A program made the translations under genes and the position numbers. Below the pieces are notes generated by a model. It saw nothing but the letters and a program-made list of their open reading frames with translations. It had not been told where the DNA came from and ran no database searches. This document shows, piece after piece, positions 18,535 through 27,874 of a stretch of DNA of 64,000 bases (within the stretch, counting starts at the first letter, position 1; every line of letters starts with the position of its first letter). Origin of the DNA: Cognaticolwellia aestuarii (GTDB lineage Bacteria > Pseudomonadota > Gammaproteobacteria > Enterobacterales > Alteromonadaceae); contig NZ_MUZV01000003.1 in assembly GCF_002000025.1 (NCBI RefSeq), positions 124,001-188,000 of the forward strand, written 5' to 3'.

Positions 18535-20841
18535 ATGACGGTTAAATTAAAGCACCGCCCAGTAGAAGACAAAATACTTTTAACAGTAACCGCTTTAGCC
18601 ATATTAGTGATACTTCCATTTCTTATTGGTAGTATTCAAAGCCAAGAAACAACTGCAATTATCATTGACCTTTTGGCGGTATTAGGGTCAAGCATTATTT
18701 TTTCCGGTGTTTGGTTTAGCAACAATACAAAGTTTTACAGCAGTGTACTTGCTGTTTTTATGCAGGCTCTAGTTTTAGTCGCTTTAAAGGTAGAAGGAGC
18801 AAGTTTACTATATTGGGTATTCCCAATTGTTATTGCCACTTTTTATTTACTCTCGCCCGTTACCGCTATTTTATGTAACAGTTTATTCATTACCTTGGCA
18901 TGCTTTATTAGCTACCAACAATTCGATAACTTTACCTTACATCGTATTATCGGCGCACTAGTGTTAACCAATATGTTTGCCTGTGCACTTTCTCTGTTTA
19001 TGCAAACTAAAAATCGTCAGCTATCAGAACAAGACAAAATCAACAAAGTGCGTAATAACATTTTAGAGTTAATCGCCCGCTCAAGTAAATTATCAAAAGT
19101 ATTACCTGCTGTTATTAAAGGTATTGAGCATGAATACCCTAACGCTATGTGTAGTATTTTATTACTCGATAAAGCAGGAAAGCACTTAACATTAGGTGCT
19201 GCTCCGAGTTTACCCGACTTTTACAACGAAGCCGTAGAAGGCATAGAAATTGGTAAAGGTATGGGGTCATGTGGTACTGCAGCATACACAAGAAAAAGAG
19301 TTATTGTCAGCGATATAGCAACCCACCCTTATTGGGCCGCGTGGACTGCATTAGCAAAAAAAGCGCAACTTGCTGCCTGTTGGTCAGAGCCGATTATCGA
19401 TAACCAAGGGAATGTTCTGGGTACCTTTGCGATTTATCATAATAAAATATCGGCCCCCAAAGAACTTGATTTTAAACTCATCGAACAATTTGCTAATTTA
19501 GCACGTATTGCAATTGAGCGTGAAAAAGCCAACAAAATAATTTGGCAACAAGCTAATTTTGATAGTTTAACTAACTTACCCAATCGTAACTTATTACATG
19601 AACATCTAACCACAGCTGTCGACAATGCCAAACGTAATCAAGAGCAACTCGCTATTATTATGTTAGACCTTGATAACTTTAAAGATGTGAATGACTCTTT
19701 AGGTCATAATGCTGGCGACATTTTACTTATTGATACCGCAAAGCGTATCAAACAATGCCTAAGAAAAAATGACATTGTTGCACGATTAGGCGGCGATGAG
19801 TTTATTATCGTACTGGTCGGTACTAGTACAGACAGCGATATTGATAACATTGGCCAAAAGTTATTAAATACGCTTGCGCAGCCTTACACTATTGAACAAA
19901 AAAGCGTTTATTGCACTGCAAGTATAGGCATTGCGCTTTATCCAAACGATGCCCTGTCGATAGACGCGCTGCTAAGAAACGCAGACCAAGCTATGTATGG
20001 CGCAAAAGCCCGCGGACGTAACAGTATTCATTACTTTACCGAAAATATGCATATCAACTTTCTCAAGCGCATGGAGATCATTCAAGATCTACGAATTGCC
20101 CTCACCGAGCAACAATTTCATTTGGTTTATCAGCCCATTGTTGACCTAACAAATAACCGTATCGCTAAAGCAGAAGCACTTATTCGTTGGCAGCACCCTG
20201 AAAAAGGCTTAATTTCACCCTTAGACTTTATTTCTGTTGCAGAAGAAACTGGACTTATTGTAGAAATTAGTGAGTGGGTATTTAATGAAGTATCACAACA
20301 AGTACAAAAATGGCGAAACAGCCACTGTCACAACCTAATGATCAGCATTAACACATCACCAGTGCAATACCGAAATAAAGGCCAACAAATTATTGCTTGG
20401 GCGAAGTCATTATTGCAACAAAATATACCTCCTGAAGCGATATCAATTGAAATAACAGAAAACTTATTGATGGAAAATCAAGCAGAAGTAGTGCGAGCAC
20501 TGGATAATATTCGTCGGCAAGGGTTAACTGTGTCTATTGACGACTTTGGCACGGGCTATTGCTCTTTTTCTTACCTGAAAAATTTCTCAATTGACTATTT
20601 AAAGATTGATAAAAGCTTTGTTCAAAACATGTCTGTAGACAATAAAGATGTCGCGCTTTGTGAAGCAATCATCGTTATGGCTAATAAACTCAATATCAAA
20701 GTTATCGCCGAAGGTATAGAAACTGAACAGCAAAGAGAAATTTTAATAGAGGCCGGCTGTCGCTTAGGGCAAGGTTATTTATTAGCAAGGCCGCTATCAA
20801 CGGCGGATTTTGAGCAATTACTGATTAATCAAAATATTTAA
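18535..20841 (+). CDS. Membrane GAF-GGDEF-EAL cyclic-di-GMP signalling protein
   Basis: A 768-residue protein. Residues 1-160 contain five or six hydrophobic segments; a GAF-like domain follows at about 165-325 (GIEIGKGMGSCGTAAYTRKRVIVSDIATHPYW). The GGDEF domain starts near residue 342 (DSLTNLPNRN) and keeps the RLGGDEF active site near residue 418. The EAL domain runs from about 515 with KAEALIRW near 544, TENLLM, and DDFGTGYCSFSYL, so its metal-binding residues look intact. Both halves could be active: GGDEF makes and EAL degrades cyclic-di-GMP. The signal sensed by the membrane and GAF parts is unknown. It is monocistronic. Confidence 0.93.
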   Translation: MTVKLKHRPVEDKILLTVTALAILVILPFLIGSIQSQETTAIIIDLLAVLGSSIIFSGVWFSNNTKFYSSVLAVFMQALVLVALKVEGASLLYWVFPIVIATFYLLSPVTAILCNSLFITLACFISYQQFDNFTLHRIIGALVLTNMFACALSLFMQTKNRQLSEQDKINKVRNNILELIARSSKLSKVLPAVIKGIEHEYPNAMCSILLLDKAGKHLTLGAAPSLPDFYNEAVEGIEIGKGMGSCGTAAYTRKRVIVSDIATHPYWAAWTALAKKAQLAACWSEPIIDNQGNVLGTFAIYHNKISAPKELDFKLIEQFANLARIAIEREKANKIIWQQANFDSLTNLPNRNLLHEHLTTAVDNAKRNQEQLAIIMLDLDNFKDVNDSLGHNAGDILLIDTAKRIKQCLRKNDIVARLGGDEFIIVLVGTSTDSDIDNIGQKLLNTLAQPYTIEQKSVYCTASIGIALYPNDALSIDALLRNADQAMYGAKARGRNSIHYFTENMHINFLKRMEIIQDLRIALTEQQFHLVYQPIVDLTNNRIAKAEALIRWQHPEKGLISPLDFISVAEETGLIVEISEWVFNEVSQQVQKWRNSHCHNLMISINTSPVQYRNKGQQIIAWAKSLLQQNIPPEAISIEITENLLMENQAEVVRALDNIRRQGLTVSIDDFGTGYCSFSYLKNFSIDYLKIDKSFVQNMSVDNKDVALCEAIIVMANKLNIKVIAEGIETEQQREILIEAGCRLGQGYLLARPLSTADFEQLLINQNI

Positions 20842-20990
20842 TATCGCTTACTCTCTTGCGACATTTTTCAGAATAAATAAATCATTGTAAGCGCTTATGG
20901 CAAATGCGAAGCTGTGATTGCTCTGAAATAAAGTGACGAGTACTGCACATCAACAATTATTAAAAATTAGAAATAGAATGGAATAAGCCC

Positions 20991-21455
20991 TTGATAAAAA
21001 ATGATATAAACTGGGAAAACAAAAAGTTTTCCCAACTTTCAACCAATGAACTTTACGATTTACTAAAATTACGCATTGATATCTTTGTGGTTGAACAAAC
21101 CTGCTATTACCCTGATCTAGATGAGCACGATCGCCATCCCGAAACTCAACATTTATTTTGCTACCAAAATAGCATTATGACCGCATATTTACGCATACTA
21201 CCCAAGGGCTTAACTTACCCCGACAACATCAGTATTGGTCGCGTTGTGATTGCGCCAAGCGCCCGTGGTAAAGGACTCGGACACCAATTAATGCAAGTTG
21301 CTTTAACTCAATGCTTACAGCACTTTCCAGAAGATACTATAAAAATTTCCGCGCAAGAACATTTAGAGAAATACTATAACCAACATGGCTTTATTAGAGC
21401 AAGCGAACGCTACTTAGAAGATGGTATTCCTCACATCAGTATGTTGCAGCAGTAA
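20991..21455 (+). CDS. elaA: ElaA-family GNAT acetyltransferase
   Basis: A 154-residue N-acetyltransferase. Seen: LRIDIFVVEQTCYYPDLDEHD near residue 27, IGRVVIAPSARGKGLGHQLM near residue 80 (acetyl-CoA loop RGKGLG), and the end EKYYNQHGFI...EDGIPHISM, which match E. coli ElaA. The start is TTG at 20991: no ATG is available in frame, and the residues IKNDINW line up with the E. coli start MIEW. The substrate is unknown. Confidence 0.88.
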   Translation: MIKNDINWENKKFSQLSTNELYDLLKLRIDIFVVEQTCYYPDLDEHDRHPETQHLFCYQNSIMTAYLRILPKGLTYPDNISIGRVVIAPSARGKGLGHQLMQVALTQCLQHFPEDTIKISAQEHLEKYYNQHGFIRASERYLEDGIPHISMLQQ

Positions 21456-21483
21456 TACACCCGATAGGTTGTAAAACAGAGCA

Positions 21484-21515
21484 TGCCTAGGTCAAAAAAT
21501 TTTTAGAACCCAGGC
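21484..21515. terminator. Possible shared terminator, elaA / MAPEG gene
   Basis: GCCTAGGT and ACCCAGGC pair (seven of eight) around an AAAAAATTTTT core between two convergent genes. The AT core replaces an ordinary loop, so this is a tentative call. Confidence 0.4.
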
Positions 21516-21545
21516 AAAGACTCGTCACGGTAAAGCTTTTCGTCT

Positions 21546-21941
21546 TTAAGCTACAACAAAACCACGAATATTTTCGATAGCTAAAATCAAAATAACTAAA
21601 AATGTCGACACCATACCAACTTGTCGTTGAATTGAAATTCCAATACTTTTTGTTAAACCAATCGCATGTAAGGCACGGCCAACAACCAAAGTAGCACCCA
21701 AGGCATGTAACACTATCACCGAGGCGCCATTTAACTCATAAACCGCCAATAAAATTAACGCTAATGGAATATATTCAGCAAAGTTACCGTGAATACGAAT
21801 CGCCTTAGCTAAAAATTTATTATCTCCCGAGCCTATACCCACTTTAAACTTCCTACGTAAGCGAATAATGTTAAAGGCTAAGCCAATATATAAAATACCG
21901 AGTAAACTCGCGTAGAAGCCTGTTAACGATAGTGCTGCCAT
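21546..21941 (-). CDS. MAPEG family membrane protein
   Basis: A 131-residue integral membrane protein with four predicted helices. The motif GDNKFLAKAIRIHGNFAEYIPLALILL is typical of the MAPEG superfamily (glutathione-linked membrane proteins; bacterial members resemble YecN), and GRALHAIGL follows. Activity in bacteria is mostly unproven. It is convergent with elaA and ends in a possible shared hairpin. Confidence 0.87.
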   Translation of the reverse strand: MAALSLTGFYASLLGILYIGLAFNIIRLRRKFKVGIGSGDNKFLAKAIRIHGNFAEYIPLALILLAVYELNGASVIVLHALGATLVVGRALHAIGLTKSIGISIQRQVGMVSTFLVILILAIENIRGFVVA

Positions 21942-22185
21942 TTTTTTTCCTTATACTTTTTATTATTAGTGAATCATTATCTGGAGAAATCATACCGAGT
22001 AAGGTAAACGATTCATAGCGCCATTTAAGTAAAGAATGAGGTTATAAAGGTCAGTATCATTTTAAATAGCTAGCTTTATTGTGCATGCCATCATAAAACT
22101 CACGGGTAAAACTCAAATAAGTCACAGCTAAGCGTAACAACCCCTTACCTCCATCACCAAATGAATGGCCCAATCGAGCAATAAA

Positions 22186-22201
22186 CCCCCATATATAGAC
22201 A
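22186..22201 (+). promoter_or_regulatory. NrdR-box-like site 1 (weak)
   Basis: CCCCCATATATAGACA agrees with about 10 of 16 positions of the NrdR box ACACWAYATATWGTGT. It is weak alone, but its centre lies 30 bp from site 2, close to the three-turn spacing of paired NrdR boxes. Confidence 0.35.
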
Positions 22202-22215
22202 AACTTTAAAATAAA

Positions 22216-22231
22216 CCACTACATATAGCTT
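22216..22231 (+). promoter_or_regulatory. NrdR-box-like site 2
   Basis: CCACTACATATAGCTT agrees with about 13 of 16 positions of the NrdR consensus. Its centre is 30 bp upstream of the FNR-type site centre. Confidence 0.5.
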
Positions 22232-22246
22232 TACTTCAACAAATAC

Positions 22247-22260
22247 TTGATCCCGATCAA
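22247..22260 (+). promoter_or_regulatory. FNR-type binding site upstream of nrdG
   Basis: TTGATCCCGATCAA is an exact match to the FNR/Anr/EtrA consensus TTGAT-N4-ATCAA. If its centre is at -41.5 (class II activation), transcription would start near 22295, and the TATAT stretch at 22283-22289 would be the -10. This fits oxygen-limited expression of an anaerobic reductase. Confidence 0.75.
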
Positions 22261-22277
22261 CAGCAAAAACCAATAAA

Positions 22278-22293
22278 GCACTATATATTGTGC
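22278..22293 (+). promoter_or_regulatory. NrdR-box-like site 3, overlapping the likely -10
   Basis: GCACTATATATTGTGC matches the NrdR box at 14 of 16 positions and is a near-perfect palindrome. It covers the predicted -10 region, so a bound NrdR would block RNA polymerase. Confidence 0.65.
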
Positions 22294-22329
22294 TCAACAA
22301 CAAAAACATATCCACATATGGGTTTAAAT

Positions 22330-22827
22330 ATGAAATTTAACTGTCTACCTCCTTCGATTGTATTTCAGGAAGTACCTAATGAAATTAGCCTTTGTTTTAG
22401 TATTACGGGTTGTAAAGTTGCTTGCACTGGCTGCCATAGTACCGAGTTATGGCATGCAAACCACGGCAATCACTTATCAAATACAAGCTTTCGCAATTGG
22501 CTAACTAAATATCAAAACTTAATCAGTTGTGTACTATTTTTTGGTGGCGAATGGCAGGCCAAAGCTTTAATTGAAAAGTTACGTATCGCGAAAAGTTGGG
22601 GTTTAAAAACCTGTCTTTACTCAGGAGAAAAGCACATTGATATCAGTATTTGTGAACATCTAAATTTTTTAAAAACAGGCCCGTGGCAATCAACGCTTGG
22701 TGGTTTAGACAGCATTGATAGCAATCAAGTTTTTCGAAATGTACAAACCGGCGAAAAACTCAATCACTTATTTATTAAAAATAATCATCATCACTTATCA
22801 AAAGGAGTTAACCATGTTGCAGCTTAG
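22330..22827 (+). CDS. nrdG: Anaerobic ribonucleotide reductase-activating protein (radical SAM)
   Basis: About 165 residues. The radical-SAM motif CKVACTGC (CxxxCxxC) near residue 28 binds the 4Fe-4S cluster used with S-adenosylmethionine to place the glycyl radical on NrdD. FGGEW near residue 76 and GLKTCLYSG follow as in this family. The frame is open upstream from a TTG at 22288, but that lies inside the predicted promoter. The ATG at 22330 (MKFNCLPPSIVFQEV) is preferred, with ATG at 22318 as alternative; neither has a strong ribosome-binding site. Gene order nrdG-nrdD is the reverse of E. coli. The 3' end overlaps nrdD by 14 bp. Confidence 0.88.
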   Translation: MKFNCLPPSIVFQEVPNEISLCFSITGCKVACTGCHSTELWHANHGNHLSNTSFRNWLTKYQNLISCVLFFGGEWQAKALIEKLRIAKSWGLKTCLYSGEKHIDISICEHLNFLKTGPWQSTLGGLDSIDSNQVFRNVQTGEKLNHLFIKNNHHHLSKGVNHVAA

Positions 22828-24595
22828 TGAAAGCCAAATTAACCATAAAAAGAAGTTTATCAACGACTATTTTCTCGCACAAAATGCCGCTGACGGTTCA
22901 AAAATTGACGCCAACGCCAATGTTGAGCAAAAAAATATTGCTACCCTAGAAGCTGAACTATTAAAAGACTGCTTTGTACAAATAAATCGCGCTCTGGTAC
23001 AAGAAAAAATACGCGAAACTTTTGGCGACGAACTTGCCACTGAGTATATACGCCAAATTGCCGCACATGAAATTTATGTCCATGATGAGACTAGCTTAAA
23101 GCCTTATTGTACCTCGATCAGCATGTACCCATTTTTACTTGACGGCTTAACTCGGTTAGGTGGCGAATCAAAAGCACCAAAGCATCTAGAATCCTTCTGC
23201 GGTGCTTTTGTTAATTTAATCTTTGCTATATCTGCACAGTTTGCTGGTGCCGTTGCCACCGTCGAGTTTATTACCTACTTTGACTATTTTGCGCGACTTG
23301 AATACGGTGATAACTACTTAACTAGCCATAAAAAAGCGATTGAAAATCACCTACAGCATGTGGTTTACGCGATCAACCAACCCGCTGCAGCACGTGGATA
23401 CCAAAGTGTCTTTTGGAATATTTCCTTGTTTGATCAACACTACTTTGCCGCTATGTTCGAAAATTTTGTTTTTCCTGACTTTTCCAAACCTAACTGGCAA
23501 ACCGTTGAACAGTTACAGCAGTTTTTCCTGCAATGGTTAAATAAAGAACGTGAGAAAGCCGTATTAACTTTTCCTGTAGTTACTGCCGCTATGCTAACGG
23601 AGAATGGCCGCTGCAAAGATGACACTTTTGCTCGACAATTAGCTGAGCAAAAAGCACAAGGAAACTCATTTTTCATTTATTTATCTGACAGCGCCGACTC
23701 ACTTGCTTCATGTTGTCGTTTGCGTAATGAAATCTCAGATAATACTTTTTCTTATACCTTGGGCGCGGGTGGCGTGGCAACAGGCTCAATTAATGTGATC
23801 ACCTTAAACATGAACAGATTAGTACAAGATGGACGAGATTTATTATGCGAAATAGAAAAAATTCAAAAATACCAAGTTGCCTACCGCAAGTTAATGGAGG
23901 ATTACCAAATTAAAGGGGCTTTGTCGGTTTACGATGCCGGCTTTATTTCTCTCGATAAACAGTTTCTTACCATTGGCATTAATGGCATGGCTGAAGCTGC
24001 GGAGTTTTGTAATATCTCACCCACTAATAATCAAGCCTATAAAGACTTCGTCAGTAATAAGCTACAAGTAATTTATCATGCTAATCAAGTAGCTAAAGAA
24101 TGTTATGGCTATATGTTCAATACCGAGTTTGTGCCGGCAGAAAACTTAGGGGTAAAAAATGCTAAATGGGACAGCAAGGATGGCTATCAAGTTAATCGTG
24201 ATTGCTATAATTCATATTTTTATTTAGTGGAAGATAATAACACCAACCACCTAGATAAGTTTGTTCTTCATGGTAAAGAAATCACCCAATACTTAGATGG
24301 TGGGTCAGCGTTGCATTTAAACCTTGATGAATCATTGTCAACTGAAGCCTATCTAAAGCTATTCAATGTTGCGGCGGCAACGGGCTGTAATTACTTTTGC
24401 GTTAACGTAAAAATTACCATTTGTAATGACTGTGAAAAAATAGATAAACGTACTTTAATGCGTTGTCACGTTTGCGGCAGTGAAAATATTGACTACGGTA
24501 CACGCATTATCGGCTATTTAAAACGCATTACGGCATTTAGCCAAGGCCGACAAAAAGAACATGCTTTACGTCATTACCATAAAAAACGTGCGTAG
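22814..24595 (+). CDS. nrdD: Anaerobic ribonucleoside-triphosphate reductase, no ATP-cone
   Basis: A 593-residue class III reductase that makes deoxynucleotides under anoxia. AAAGGAG precedes the ATG at 22814. Seen: HEIYVHDE near residue 90, LASCCRLRNE near residue 300, four zinc-site cysteines CNDC...CHVC near residue 555, and the glycyl-radical region RIIGYL about 25 residues before the end. The protein starts directly with catalytic-domain sequence. The N-terminal ATP-cone that regulates E. coli NrdD (712 residues) is absent, as in shorter NrdD forms. It probably depends on NrdG from the overlapping gene upstream. Confidence 0.9.
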   Translation: MLQLSESQINHKKKFINDYFLAQNAADGSKIDANANVEQKNIATLEAELLKDCFVQINRALVQEKIRETFGDELATEYIRQIAAHEIYVHDETSLKPYCTSISMYPFLLDGLTRLGGESKAPKHLESFCGAFVNLIFAISAQFAGAVATVEFITYFDYFARLEYGDNYLTSHKKAIENHLQHVVYAINQPAAARGYQSVFWNISLFDQHYFAAMFENFVFPDFSKPNWQTVEQLQQFFLQWLNKEREKAVLTFPVVTAAMLTENGRCKDDTFARQLAEQKAQGNSFFIYLSDSADSLASCCRLRNEISDNTFSYTLGAGGVATGSINVITLNMNRLVQDGRDLLCEIEKIQKYQVAYRKLMEDYQIKGALSVYDAGFISLDKQFLTIGINGMAEAAEFCNISPTNNQAYKDFVSNKLQVIYHANQVAKECYGYMFNTEFVPAENLGVKNAKWDSKDGYQVNRDCYNSYFYLVEDNNTNHLDKFVLHGKEITQYLDGGSALHLNLDESLSTEAYLKLFNVAAATGCNYFCVNVKITICNDCEKIDKRTLMRCHVCGSENIDYGTRIIGYLKRITAFSQGRQKEHALRHYHKKRA

Positions 24596-24621
24596 ATAAT
24601 ATACAATCAAATTTTTAGCAT

Positions 24622-24652
24622 AAAAAAAGCTCGCTTATGCGAGCTGTTTTTA
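24622..24652. terminator. Bidirectional terminator, nrdD / adk
   Basis: An A-run, AGCTCGC, loop TTAT, GCGAGCT and a T-run form a compact hairpin between the convergent nrdD and adk genes. Confidence 0.88.
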
Positions 24653-24675
24653 AATATTTTGTAAAAGCAGGCGAC

Positions 24676-25320
<645 letters not shown>

Positions 25321-25420
25321 TTAGTATAACCCTATTTAATTAATGAAATGGTTTTGCGAAAGTGCAAACACTATACATATTCAAAGGGTTTCAAACAAGT
25401 AGCAAGCTATGCAAAAAAAC

Positions 25421-25449
25421 AAAAAAGGAGCTAAAAAGCTCCTTTTTTT
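25421..25449 (-). terminator. Terminator after htpG
   Basis: AAAAAAGGAGCT, a four-A loop and AGCTCCTTTTTT form a strong hairpin with A/T runs on both sides. It lies between htpG and adk, so each probably has its own transcript. Confidence 0.88.
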
Positions 25450-25482
25450 GACTAAAGTCTAAGCTCAATATGACCTAAGTCA

Positions 25483-27444
25483 TTATTTAGTTAAACTCAG
25501 CATCAATTTGTTTAAACGTCCAACAAAACTTGCTGGGTCTTTCAAGCTACCGCGCTCGGCTAACATTGCTTGCTCAAACAATACTTCAGTCCATTGTTTG
25601 AATTGCTCGTCGTCTTGCTCATCAGCAACATGCTTGATTAACTCATGTTCAGCGTTAATTTCAAAAATTGGTAAGGCATCTGGCACTTCTTGACCAACTG
25701 ATTGCATTAACTTCATCATTTGGCTGCTCATATCATGTTCGTCGGCAACGATACATGCAGGTGAGTCAGTTAAACGTTGTGAAATTTTAACGTCTTTGGC
25801 TTTACCTTCAAGTGCAGCTTTAATGCGTGTTACTACTGAATCAAACTCTTGCTCAAGTTTCTCTTGTGCTTCTTTCGTTTCAGCGTCATCCATATCACCT
25901 AAGTCTAAGCCGCCGCGTGTTACTGATTGCAGTTGCTTACCGTCAAATTCAGTTAAATGGCTAACTAACCACTCGTCAATGCGATCCGACATAAGTAATA
26001 CTTCAATGCCTTTTTTGCGGAACACTTCTAAGTGCGGGCTGTTTTTAGCCGCTTCAAAGCTATCTGCTACCACGTAATATATTTTGTCTTGACCTTCTTT
26101 CATGCGCTCAATGTATTGCGCTAACGACGCACTTTGTACGCTAGTATCAGCATGAGTTGAAGCAAAGCGTAATAAACCAGCAATTGCATCTTTATTAGCT
26201 GAGTCTTCAGCCGGGCCTTCTTTTAAAACTTGACCAAATTCATTCCAGAATAGTTGGTACTGCTCTGCATCTTTTTTGCCTAATTTTTCTAACATTTTTA
26301 ATACACGTTTGCTACAACCTTTACGGATAGCTTGCGTGATTTTGCTGTCTTGTAAAATTTCACGCGATACGTTTAATGGTAAGTCATTTGAGTCTAACAA
26401 ACCTTTAACGAAACGTAAGTAAGCAGGCATAAACTGCTCAGCGTCATCCATAATAAATACACGTTGTACGTAAAGTTTTAAGCCGTGTTGTTTTTCACGG
26501 TTGTACATATCAAACGGTGCTTTTGATGGGATGTACAATAATGACGTATATTCAGTTTTACCCTCTACTTTGTTATGTTCCCAAAGCATAGGATCGGCGA
26601 AATCATGAGACACATGCTTGTAAAACTCTTTATATTCCTCGTCTGTTACGTCTGCTTTTTCACGCGTCCAAAGTGCGGTAGCTTTGTTTACCGGTTCCCA
26701 CTTTGCAGGTACCGCATCACGAGCTTCAACGGCTGGCGTTGTAACATTGCCTTCTTCGTCTTTAACTTCAGCAACCGCTTCAACCGCCGGTACTTCTGGT
26801 GTTAACATTTCAACAGAAACAGAAATATGGTCTGAGTACTTAGTCACGATTGACTTTAAGCGCCAATCATCAGCAAATTCAGCTTCATCTTCTTTTAGGT
26901 GTAAAATAATGTCAGTACCACGACCAGCTTTTTCAATTTTAGCTGTTGTAAATTCACCTTCACCTTCTGATGTCCATTCAACACCTTCCGATTTCTCAAC
27001 ACCGGCAGCACGTGAACGTACCGTCACTTTATCTGCAACAATAAATGCTGAGTAAAAGCCAACACCAAATTGACCGATTAATTGTGAGTCTGCCGCTTGA
27101 TCGCCCGATAATTGTGAGAAAAATTCAGCTGTACCTGATTTTGCGATAGTACCTAAGTGCTCAACGATTTGGTCATGAGTCATACCAATACCGTTATCAG
27201 AAATGGTTACAGTGTTCGCTTCTTTGTCTGAGCTCACACGAACACGTAAATCGCCGTCACCTTCGTAAAGGTCAGCATTAGACAAGGCTTTAAATCTTAA
27301 CTTGTCTGACGCATCAGCGGCGTTAGAAACTAACTCACGTAAAAATATTTCTTTATTTGAATAAAGTGAGTGGATCATCAACTGTAATAGCTGCTTTACT
27401 TCGGTTTGAAAACCATGAACTTCTTTTTGACTTGTCTCAGACAT
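25483..27444 (-). CDS. htpG: Molecular chaperone HtpG (Hsp90)
   Basis: A 653-residue Hsp90 homodimer that remodels client proteins using ATP. The N-terminal GHKL ATPase domain shows [17 protein letters not shown] near residue 35, DNGIGMT near residue 80 and [11 protein letters not shown] near residue 125. The middle domain has [11 protein letters not shown] near residue 345. There is an extra acidic, Ala/Val-rich insert near residue 220-245 ([25 protein letters not shown]), and the length exceeds E. coli HtpG (624), which may be explained by this insert. A sigma-32 type promoter lies about 90-115 bp upstream. Confidence 0.97.
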   Translation of the reverse strand: MSETSQKEVHGFQTEVKQLLQLMIHSLYSNKEIFLRELVSNAADASDKLRFKALSNADLYEGDGDLRVRVSSDKEANTVTISDNGIGMTHDQIVEHLGTIAKSGTAEFFSQLSGDQAADSQLIGQFGVGFYSAFIVADKVTVRSRAAGVEKSEGVEWTSEGEGEFTTAKIEKAGRGTDIILHLKEDEAEFADDWRLKSIVTKYSDHISVSVEMLTPEVPAVEAVAEVKDEEGNVTTPAVEARDAVPAKWEPVNKATALWTREKADVTDEEYKEFYKHVSHDFADPMLWEHNKVEGKTEYTSLLYIPSKAPFDMYNREKQHGLKLYVQRVFIMDDAEQFMPAYLRFVKGLLDSNDLPLNVSREILQDSKITQAIRKGCSKRVLKMLEKLGKKDAEQYQLFWNEFGQVLKEGPAEDSANKDAIAGLLRFASTHADTSVQSASLAQYIERMKEGQDKIYYVVADSFEAAKNSPHLEVFRKKGIEVLLMSDRIDEWLVSHLTEFDGKQLQSVTRGGLDLGDMDDAETKEAQEKLEQEFDSVVTRIKAALEGKAKDVKISQRLTDSPACIVADEHDMSSQMMKLMQSVGQEVPDALPIFEINAEHELIKHVADEQDDEQFKQWTEVLFEQAMLAERGSLKDPASFVGRLNKLMLSLTK

Positions 27445-27874
27445 TTGACAATTTCCTACGCTAACTAATATTAAAACGATTGTTTATCGTAAATACTGAA
27501 CATTATTATTCAATACTCACTCGATAGTTAACATGTGGGGGTAGCAAAAATGTTTTCAAGCAAAAATTTAAAAATATCGTCATCCGAACTTGTTTCACCA
27601 AGTTATTATTTAATTAACAAGCCTCTTTTATTCATTTTTCATGTTAAACAACCATAACTTAAATTCGCCGTGAAACATGGCATCATAATGTCTAAAACCT
27701 TACTGACTCAAAAAACATAAAAATAGCCCGTCTAATCAATTAGTCGTAATTGTTAATAATCGTTTGCTTTCATTGCATGCTCTCCTTACATTATTACTTT
27801 ACCTTATCTTGTGCTTGTCAGGTAAATGACGTTTCTGCTGCACTATCGAGCATATTTTCATTCTAGGATTTATC
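27445..27874. other. Divergent intergenic region, htpG / MFS gene
   Basis: 430 bp of AT-rich sequence. Next to htpG it contains the heat-shock promoter described separately. The half next to the MFS gene shows no clear signal and no coding frame. Confidence 0.5.
27532..27560 (-). promoter_or_regulatory. Sigma-32 (heat-shock) promoter of htpG
   Basis: Read on the minus strand: CTTGAAAA, about 12-13 bases, then CCCCCACAT. This is close to the RpoH consensus CTTGAAA-N11-16-CCCCATNT. It lies about 90 bp upstream of the htpG start, in line with heat-shock control of this chaperone in E. coli. Confidence 0.75.

Larger units (their letters stand above)
21942..22329 (+). promoter_or_regulatory. Control region of nrdG-nrdD
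   Basis: A 388-bp gap between the MAPEG gene and nrdG. Its right half holds a perfect FNR-type site and three NrdR-box-like palindromes, listed separately, whose centres fall about 30-32 bp apart. The left half shows nothing clear. Confidence 0.65.
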
